A stretch of DNA of 47,805 nucleotides, taken from positions 1 through 47,805 of the forward strand of contig CANQXS010000020.1 in assembly GCA_947627875.1 (NCBI GenBank), given 5' to 3'. Below the pieces are notes generated by a model. That model did not search any database. It was not told the DNA's origin and saw only the letters and a list, made by a program, of their open reading frames with translations. The DNA comes from an uncultured Clostridia bacterium. Lineage in GTDB: Bacteria > Bacillota > Clostridia > Oscillospirales > Ruminococcaceae. Of this stretch, positions 41,912 through 47,805 are shown piece by piece (within the stretch, counting starts at the first letter, position 1; each line of letters begins with the position of its first letter). Made by a program: the position numbers and the translations under genes.

Positions 41912-44104
41912 ATGGCTGAGCAGACCATACAGACCTGCAACCAAAACTTTGAAAAGCTTATCGACCGTCTTTCCGACCTCGATAAAAACTATAATCTTGC
42001 CAAAATACGCTCGGCATACGAATTTGCCCGCGAGATGCACGAGGGGCAGTTCCGCGAATCGGGGGAGCCCTATATAACCCACCCCCTCGCCGTCGCTGGG
42101 ATACTCGTCGACCTCGGAATGGACACCGACGCCATCTGCGCGGCGCTTCTGCACGACGTCGTTGAGGACACCGACGCGACCTATGACGACGTAAAAAAGA
42201 AGTTCGGAGCCGACGTTGCGAACCTTGTCGACGGCGTTACCAAGCTCGATAAGATCAACCTCGCCTCTAAAGAGGAGCAGCAGGCGGAGAACATCAGAAA
42301 GATATTCCTTTCTATGGCGAAGGATATCAGAGTTATCATAATCAAGCTCGCCGACAGGCTCCACAATATGCGCACCCTCGGATTCAGAAGCGGAGTAAAG
42401 CGCCGCGACGTTTCGCTCGAAACAATGTCGATCTTCGTTCCGCTCGCCAACCGCCTCGGTATCCGTCAGCTCAAAGAGGAGTTGGAGGACATCTCCTTCG
42501 GCTATCTCGACCCTTACGCCTATGCCGAGATAGAGCAGCTCCTCGAAAAGAGCAAGCGCGAGCGCGAGGAATTCATCGAAACGATAAAAACAAGGATAAA
42601 AAGGCGCCTTGCCGCCGATTTCGACCCCGTCCCGACCGTTGAGGGAAGGGTAAAATCCGCCTACGGGATATACAAGAAGATCTATGAGCAGGGCAAGACC
42701 TTCGACGAAATTTACGACAAATACGCAGTTCGCGTTATAGTCAACACCGTCACCGAATGCTATTTCGTCCTCGGAATAATGCACGATATGTTCCAGCCGA
42801 TACCCAACCGCTTCAAGGACTACATCTCTACCCCGAAGGCAAATATGTATCAGAGCCTTCATACAACGGTAATGGGGCGCGAGGGGATACCCTTCGAGGT
42901 CCAGATCAGGACTTGGGAGATGCACCACACCGCCGAGTTCGGCATCGCCGCGCACTGGAAATACAAAGAGGGCAGGAGCGGCAAATACAAGTTCGACGAG
43001 CGCCTCAACTGGGTTCGTCAGATACTCGACACCCAGAAGGAATCGGACGACGCCGAGGATATAGTCCGCGCGATAAAAAACGACCTTTCCCCCGAAGACG
43101 TATTTGCGATGACCCCGAAGGGCGACGTTATAACCCTGCCTCAGGGAGCGACAGTCATCGACTTCGCCTATGCGATACACACTCAGGTCGGGCATAAGAT
43201 GACCGGCGCAAAGGCGGATAAAAAGCTCGTTCCCTTCGATTACGTCATAAAAACCGGCGAGATAATCGAGATAATCACCTCGAAAGACCCTTCCCACGGT
43301 CCGAAGCGCGACTGGCTAAATATCTGCAAGACCAACGAGGCGAAGGCGAAAATCCGCTCGTGGTTCAAAAAGGAGCGCCGCGACGAGAACATCGTAGAGG
43401 GCAGGGAAGCCCTCTGGCGCGAGCTAAGAAGGAATATGGTCAGGATAACCGAGGAGGAGCTCCCCGAGTTTGTCGCGATAGATATGAAGCACCACGGCTG
43501 CGAGACCCTCGACGATTTCTATGCGGCGATAGGCTACGGCGGCATAACTCTTTCCAAAATTATTCCGAGAATAAGGGACGACTATGCAAAGCGGGTCGCC
43601 GAGGCGGAAAAGAACGAGAGCTTCGAGTTTACCCCCGACGTTTCAAAGTCGGCTTCCGGCGTTATCGTCGACGGAATTGACAACTGCGTGGTAAAGCTTT
43701 CCCAGTGCTGTTCTCCTCTCCCGGGGGACGACATAATCGGCTTTATAACCCGCGGTCACGGCGTTTCGGTCCATAAGAAAGACTGCATTAACTACCTCTC
43801 CCAGAAGGATTCCGAGCCCGACAGATGGGTGCCGGTCCGCTGGGCGGGCAAGCAGCTCCCGAATTACTACAAGGTCGCGCTCGAGGTCGTCGGCTACAAC
43901 CGCATAGGCATTTTCTCCGATGTTCTTGCGAGCCTCAGCGAGGCGAGGATAACCACCCACGAGGCGGCGGCGAGAGTCCTTAAAAACGGCAACTTTATGG
44001 CTTCGCTGACTATAAGCGTTGCCGGAACCGCCGAGCTCGACGGCGTTATTTCGAGAATGAAGAAGATATCCGGCGTTCTGTCGGTAGACAGGAGCGCAAA
44101 ATGA
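41912..44104 (+). CDS. rel: Bifunctional (p)ppGpp synthetase/hydrolase (Rel)
   Basis: The 730-aa protein controls the stringent response. It has an HD hydrolase domain with LLHDVVEDT (H81-D82 and E85-D86), a synthetase domain (YDKYAVRVIVNTVTECYFVLGIMHD, then RFKDYISTPKANMYQSLHTTV), a TGS domain (VFAMTPKGDVITLPQGATVIDFAYAIHTQVG, about 400-460), a zinc-finger/helical region with the CCSPLPGDDIIGF motif, and an ACT domain (NRIGIFSDVLASLSEARITTHEA). Both catalytic sites seem intact. ATG 41912 is 8 bases after GAGG; a GTG 9 bases upstream is not preferred. The stop overlaps the next gene by 4 bases. Confidence 0.96.
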   Translation: MAEQTIQTCNQNFEKLIDRLSDLDKNYNLAKIRSAYEFAREMHEGQFRESGEPYITHPLAVAGILVDLGMDTDAICAALLHDVVEDTDATYDDVKKKFGADVANLVDGVTKLDKINLASKEEQQAENIRKIFLSMAKDIRVIIIKLADRLHNMRTLGFRSGVKRRDVSLETMSIFVPLANRLGIRQLKEELEDISFGYLDPYAYAEIEQLLEKSKREREEFIETIKTRIKRRLAADFDPVPTVEGRVKSAYGIYKKIYEQGKTFDEIYDKYAVRVIVNTVTECYFVLGIMHDMFQPIPNRFKDYISTPKANMYQSLHTTVMGREGIPFEVQIRTWEMHHTAEFGIAAHWKYKEGRSGKYKFDERLNWVRQILDTQKESDDAEDIVRAIKNDLSPEDVFAMTPKGDVITLPQGATVIDFAYAIHTQVGHKMTGAKADKKLVPFDYVIKTGEIIEIITSKDPSHGPKRDWLNICKTNEAKAKIRSWFKKERRDENIVEGREALWRELRRNMVRITEEELPEFVAIDMKHHGCETLDDFYAAIGYGGITLSKIIPRIRDDYAKRVAEAEKNESFEFTPDVSKSASGVIVDGIDNCVVKLSQCCSPLPGDDIIGFITRGHGVSVHKKDCINYLSQKDSEPDRWVPVRWAGKQLPNYYKVALEVVGYNRIGIFSDVLASLSEARITTHEAAARVLKNGNFMASLTISVAGTAELDGVISRMKKISGVLSVDRSAK

Positions 44105-44727
44105 CGGTATACCCGATAACCGACCTCGGCGATTTCGGCGCCGACTGCTATATCATCCCTACGCCCGAAAACAACGCCGTTCTCATCGACGCGCCCTGCA
44201 GCGCGGAAATAATATCAAAAAAGCTTGATTCGCTGGGGCTGAATCTCAAGAAGATACTTCTTACCCACGGTCACTGCGACCATATCGAGGCGCTCGGCGG
44301 TCTTAGCGAAAAATACGGCTGCGAGGTTTATATCTCTGCCGAGGATTCAGCTATGCTGACTGACCCGAGGCTCTGCCTTGCCTCTTATTTCGGGACGGAT
44401 TTCACCCCATTTTACGGCGCGAAGCCCCTCGGAAGCGAGGTCGTTCTCGACGGCGTAGCGCTTAAGGTGATACCCACTCCCGGGCATAGCGCGGGCTCGG
44501 TATGTTACCTTGCGGACGGCTGTATTTTCACCGGAGACACTCTTTTTGCGGGCTCTGTCGGAAGGACCGACCTCGGCGGGAGCTTTTCCGAGCTTATGAA
44601 CTCCGTGGCGAAGCTTATCCGCCTCGGAAAAAACTATGTTATCTATCCCGGGCACGGCGGCGCGAGCGACCTCGACGCCGAACTTATGTATAATCCATAT
44701 CTCGAAGAGCTTCGGAGGCGGTTATGA
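44101..44727 (+). CDS. Metallo-beta-lactamase-fold hydrolase (glyoxalase II-like)
   Basis: The 208-aa protein has the zinc-binding motif THGHCDH (H56, H58, D60, H61), TPGHSAGSVCYL (third His ligand), FTGDTLFAGSVGRTDL (bridging Asp) and YPGHGGAS (last His). It fits the YcbL/GloB-like group acting on thioesters or related substrates. Nothing selects a substrate. The overlap on both sides (ATGA) with rel and hemZ shows an operon. In many Clostridia a D-Tyr-tRNA deacylase (dtd) lies between rel and this gene; here it is missing. Confidence 0.92.
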   Translation: MTVYPITDLGDFGADCYIIPTPENNAVLIDAPCSAEIISKKLDSLGLNLKKILLTHGHCDHIEALGGLSEKYGCEVYISAEDSAMLTDPRLCLASYFGTDFTPFYGAKPLGSEVVLDGVALKVIPTPGHSAGSVCYLADGCIFTGDTLFAGSVGRTDLGGSFSELMNSVAKLIRLGKNYVIYPGHGGASDLDAELMYNPYLEELRRRL

Positions 44728-46232
44728 CCCTGATTTTTATAGGTCACGGCTTTAAATACGAGCTTGAAGCGGTCTGCAAGCTGTTTTTCCCCGTGCAGAC
44801 CTTTTCTTTTGCTTTTTTAAACGAGGGCGACCCTCTGCCCGAGACCGAGGGCGACTTCTGCGTTCTCTCCCGTTTTGTTGAAGATAAAACCGCGAAAATG
44901 TCGGTAAAAGCGGTGATATCTGGGCGGGAGCTTTACCGCGAGGAATTCCTGAACACGGATATCCCCGATTACGAGCACCGCTGCGAGCTTACTCTCTGCG
45001 GTCTGCTTTTTAATTGCCTGAAGGATATTACCGGCGTTTCCCCCGAATGGGGAATGCTCACAGGAGTGCGACCGGTAAAGCTCGTCACCCGCCTTAAAAA
45101 CGGCGGAGCGGACGAAAAGGCGATATACGAGCGCCTCAAAAAGGAGCTCTTTGTCTCGGACGAGAAGATACGCCTTGCCTGCGCAACGGCGGACAACCAG
45201 CGCGAGGCGGTAAAAAACCTTCCCGAGCGGAGCGTCAGCCTCTATGTTTCGATACCCTTCTGCCCGTCGAGGTGTGCCTACTGCTCCTTCGTCTCTCAGA
45301 CCGTTTCGGGCTTCAAAAAGCTTATGCCGGAATATGTGGACAAGCTCTGCCGCGAGCTTGAATATATCGCCGACGCGCTGAATTCGCTTTCTCTCGGGCT
45401 CGATACCGTTTATTTCGGCGGCGGGACTCCTACCTCGCTCGAAGCTTCCGACCTTGAGCGGATAATGAAGACCGTTTCGCAGCGGTTCGACCTCTCGAAG
45501 CTTCGCGAATATACCGTCGAGGCGGGAAGACCCGATACCGTGACCCCGGAAAAGTTAGCGGTAATAAAGGACAACGGCGGCGACCGCGTGAGCGTGAACC
45601 CGCAGACCCTTCACGACGGCGTTCTTGAAGCTATCGGCAGAAAGCATACCGTCGCGCAGTTTTACGAAGCCTATGAGCTCGCCAAAAAAGCGGGCTTCAA
45701 GGCTGTGAACGTCGACCTTATAGCGGGTCTTCCGACCGACAGTTTCGAGGGCTTTTGCGACAGCCTTACCCGCGTTATCGGGCTCGACCCCGAGAACATA
45801 ACCGTCCACGCGCTCTCGATAAAGCGCGCCGCCGACCTTATGCAGTCGGGAGGGGAGGGGCTCAGCTCGGCGCTTACCTCGCGTATGACAGCATTTTCAA
45901 ACGCCGCTCTTCTTGAAAGCGGCTACAGCCCCTATTACCTTTACAGGCAGAAGAACCAGCTCGGCAATCAGGAAAACGTCGGCTGGGAAAAGGGCGGAAA
46001 CGTGGGCATCTACAACGTCAATATGATGGAGGAGATACAAACCGTCCTTGCGGCGGGCGCGGGCGGCTCGACCAAGATAGTCGCCGCCGCCGACAGAATT
46101 CAGCGGCTTTACAACCCGAAGTATCCCCTCGAATACATAAAGCGGTTTGAAGAAACCGTTATACCGAGAAAAGACGAGGCCCGCGAAAAGATGGCGGAGA
46201 TACTTTCCCGCGGAGGGAGGCTTACGCTTTGA
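44724..46232 (+). CDS. hemZ: Oxygen-independent coproporphyrinogen III oxidase-like HemZ
   Basis: The 502-aa radical-SAM protein has the cluster motif C180-x3-C184-x2-C187 (PFCPSRCAYCSF), then VYFGGGTPTSLEASDLERI, EAGRPDTVTPEKLAVIK, RVSVNPQTLHDGVLEAIGRKHT and DLIAGLPTDSFEGF. The N-terminal 170 residues before the cluster are the HemZ-specific extension and distinguish it from HemW/HemN. It should cleave SAM and act in porphyrin metabolism, though many Clostridia lack full haem synthesis. A 4-base overlap with the gene before is seen. Confidence 0.9.
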   Translation: MTLIFIGHGFKYELEAVCKLFFPVQTFSFAFLNEGDPLPETEGDFCVLSRFVEDKTAKMSVKAVISGRELYREEFLNTDIPDYEHRCELTLCGLLFNCLKDITGVSPEWGMLTGVRPVKLVTRLKNGGADEKAIYERLKKELFVSDEKIRLACATADNQREAVKNLPERSVSLYVSIPFCPSRCAYCSFVSQTVSGFKKLMPEYVDKLCRELEYIADALNSLSLGLDTVYFGGGTPTSLEASDLERIMKTVSQRFDLSKLREYTVEAGRPDTVTPEKLAVIKDNGGDRVSVNPQTLHDGVLEAIGRKHTVAQFYEAYELAKKAGFKAVNVDLIAGLPTDSFEGFCDSLTRVIGLDPENITVHALSIKRAADLMQSGGEGLSSALTSRMTAFSNAALLESGYSPYYLYRQKNQLGNQENVGWEKGGNVGIYNVNMMEEIQTVLAAGAGGSTKIVAAADRIQRLYNPKYPLEYIKRFEETVIPRKDEAREKMAEILSRGGRLTL

Positions 46233-47805
46233 ATAAAAACGACATTGTAACCCTCGAGATAACGGGGCTTACGAACGAGGGCTTCGGAGTTGCCCACTCC
46301 GGCGGAATTGCTGTTTTTGTGCCTTATGCCGCAGTCGGAGACGTCGCCGAATGCAGAATAGTAAAGGTTATGAAGAGCTACGCCTATGCGAAGCTTATGC
46401 GGCTCGCCGTCCCCTCGGAGGACCGCATTGAATCCGGCTGCGATGCCTTCGGCAGGTGCGGGGGCTGCTGTTTTCGGCATATCTCCTACGAAGCCGAGCT
46501 TCGGGCAAAAGAGGGCTTTGCCCGCGACGCGCTCAAAAGAATAGGCGGGCTCGATATCCCCTTAGAGCCGATGATCCCCGCAGGAAGCGTTGAAAGATAC
46601 CGCAACAAGGCTCAGCTCCCCGTCGCCGAGATAAACGGCAGAGCCGTCTGCGGATTCTATTCGCCCCGCTCTCACCGCGTTGTTCCCTGCTCCGACTGCA
46701 AGCTCGCCCCCGAGGTCTTTTCAGAAATAACCGACGAGATACTCTCATACCAGAGCGCCTCGGGGCTCTCCTGCTACGATTCCGAGAGCGGCAAGGGGCT
46801 CCTTCGGCATATCTACCTGCGGCGCGGTCATTACAGCGGCGAGATCGCGGTCTGCCTCGTCGTGAGCGAAAAAACCGACCGCTATAACGAGCTCGTCCCG
46901 AGGCTCGTTTCGCGCTTTCCCGAGATAAAAACGGTCGTTCTGAATATAAATCCCGACAACACCAACGTTATTCTCGGAAAAAGGGATATCCCGCTTTACG
47001 GCGACGGGACGATAAGCGACAGCATCTGCGGCGTAGGCGTTAAGATTTCGTCGGGGAGCTTTTATCAGGTCAACACTCCGGCTGCCGAAGCCGTTTACCG
47101 CAAGGCGGCGGAATACGCCGAGCTGAGCGGAAACGAGACCCTTCTCGACCTCTACTGCGGCGCCGGGACGGTCGGGCTTTCTATGGCGAAGGGAGTTAAA
47201 AGGCTGATCGGGGTGGAGGCGGTAGAGGAAGCCGTCCGCAACGCAAGAGAAAACGCCGAGCGAAACGGAGTTAAAAACGCGGAATTCATAGCCGGCGACG
47301 CCGGAAAAGCGGCGAAAATGCTTGCCGAGCGAGGCGAGCGCCCCGACGTTATAGTCGTCGACCCGCCGCGAAAGGGCTGCGACTCGCTCACCCTCGATTC
47401 GATAGTAAAGATGTCGCCAAAAAGGGTGGTAATGATATCCTGCAACCCCGCGACCGCCGCAAGAGACGTAAAATACCTTGCCGAGCGGGGATATGCGCCG
47501 CTTAAAGCCTACCCGGCGGATATGTTCCCGAGAACGCAGCATGTGGAGACGGTATGTCAGTTAGTTCTGAGAAAACCGGTTGTACATGTCGACATAGATG
47601 TGGATGTAGAAGAATTGGTGCAGGACAAAAGAGGGCTTGCGTCCTATGAGCAGATCAAGGCATACGTTTTGGAGCATAGCGGATTTAAGGTCAGCCATCT
47701 TTATATCGCGCAGGTGAAGCGGAAATGTGGCATTATTGAGCGGGAGAATTACAACAAGCCCAAGTCAGAGGATTCCCGGCAGCCCCAATGCCCGCCGGAG
47801 AAAGA
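46229..47805 (+). CDS. TrmA/RlmD-family uracil-5 methyltransferase, partial at window end
   Basis: The gene starts at TTG 46229 overlapping the hemZ stop, with GGAGGGAGG 8 bases ahead, and stays open to the last base (525 codons plus two bases). It has an N-terminal TRAM domain, an iron-sulfur cysteine set (C71, C77, C80 or C81, and a later Cys in VVPCSDC), the SAM motif LLDLYCGAGTVGLS, VVDPPRKGCD, and catalytic C405 in ISCNPATAARD, with HVETVCQL closing the core. It should methylate U at C5 in 23S rRNA or tRNA. The core would be expected to end near 47570. Some 75 more residues follow, with YEQIKAYVLEHSGFKVSHLY, IAQVKRKCGIIERENYN and KPKSEDSRQPQCPPEK, a tail found on several Clostridia proteins. 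Its codon use differs from the core. Confidence 0.9.
   Translation, partial: MNKNDIVTLEITGLTNEGFGVAHSGGIAVFVPYAAVGDVAECRIVKVMKSYAYAKLMRLAVPSEDRIESGCDAFGRCGGCCFRHISYEAELRAKEGFARDALKRIGGLDIPLEPMIPAGSVERYRNKAQLPVAEINGRAVCGFYSPRSHRVVPCSDCKLAPEVFSEITDEILSYQSASGLSCYDSESGKGLLRHIYLRRGHYSGEIAVCLVVSEKTDRYNELVPRLVSRFPEIKTVVLNINPDNTNVILGKRDIPLYGDGTISDSICGVGVKISSGSFYQVNTPAAEAVYRKAAEYAELSGNETLLDLYCGAGTVGLSMAKGVKRLIGVEAVEEAVRNARENAERNGVKNAEFIAGDAGKAAKMLAERGERPDVIVVDPPRKGCDSLTLDSIVKMSPKRVVMISCNPATAARDVKYLAERGYAPLKAYPADMFPRTQHVETVCQLVLRKPVVHVDIDVDVEELVQDKRGLASYEQIKAYVLEHSGFKVSHLYIAQVKRKCGIIERENYNKPKSEDSRQPQCPPEK

Noticed and set aside
41873-43297. A 474-codon minus-strand frame opposite rel
   Set aside because: It is a shadow of the Rel protein; no start signals or recognisable domain.

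Overview
The window looks like chromosomal DNA from a moderately GC-rich, anaerobic, gut-type Clostridia species (Bacillota, probably Oscillospirales/Ruminococcaceae-like). The reasons are HPr kinase, RapZ, WhiA, HemZ, a CotH-family protein, a VanRS/VanY-type cell-wall module, an NPKTG sortase-type signal, a NifS/NifU pair, and strong AGGAGG-type ribosome sites with TTGACA/TATAAT promoters. No phage, plasmid, CRISPR array or intact insertion sequence was found. The placement is inference from gene content.

Layout. (1) 1-1930: a tandem-domain HicB-like gene with no partner in view, a gene-poor stretch with hairpins and one unlisted 46-aa minus-strand gene, and tRNA-Ser(GGA) with a terminator that reuses its own 3' end. 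(2) 1820-6210: a response regulator, a large multi-pass histidine kinase and a VanY-like D,D-carboxypeptidase, preceded by helically phased direct repeats that look like an autoregulatory site. (3) 6223-15412: a divergent pair, a lipoprotein GH2 beta-galactosidase on the minus strand and a very large cell-wall protein on the plus strand. The latter is thrown out of frame by a G10 tract inside its signal peptide. (4) 15504-20505, all minus strand: rnhA-nifS-nifU, a CotH-family lipoprotein and a flavin reductase. (5) 20772-25953, minus: potABCD polyamine transporter and a long-form PRPP synthetase. (6) 26239-37534, plus: one tightly packed run murD - GNAT - Met-gamma-lyase-like - hprK - PHP - murB - rapZ - whiA - dnaE. 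(7) 38302-39732: NfeD plus SPFH/band-7 pair. (8) 39871-47805: recJ - rel - MBL hydrolase - hemZ - TrmA/RlmD-type methyltransferase, the last open at the window edge.

Working together. Regions 2 and 6 link cell-wall sensing and trimming (VanY), peptidoglycan precursor synthesis (MurD, MurB), carbon control (HprK), RapZ/WhiA regulation and replication (DnaE). Region 8 combines DNA repair, stringent response and haem/RNA modification, a familiar Clostridia grouping. Most genes overlap by 1-4 bases and are probably translationally coupled.

Most unusual: (a) the G10 tract that would switch a giant cysteine-rich, sortase-anchored surface protein off, with G9 restoring one continuous frame; (b) three dispersed intergenic repeats (about 17.8, 20.6 and 37.6 kb) whose stems differ in sequence but stay paired and keep loop size and sometimes loop sequence, implying selection on folded structure; (c) a promoter whose start site lies inside a terminator hairpin (17.7 kb); (d) a tRNA terminator that can pair with the tRNA 3' end; (e) a composition change in the tail of the last gene. 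All are read from sequence only; none was tested.
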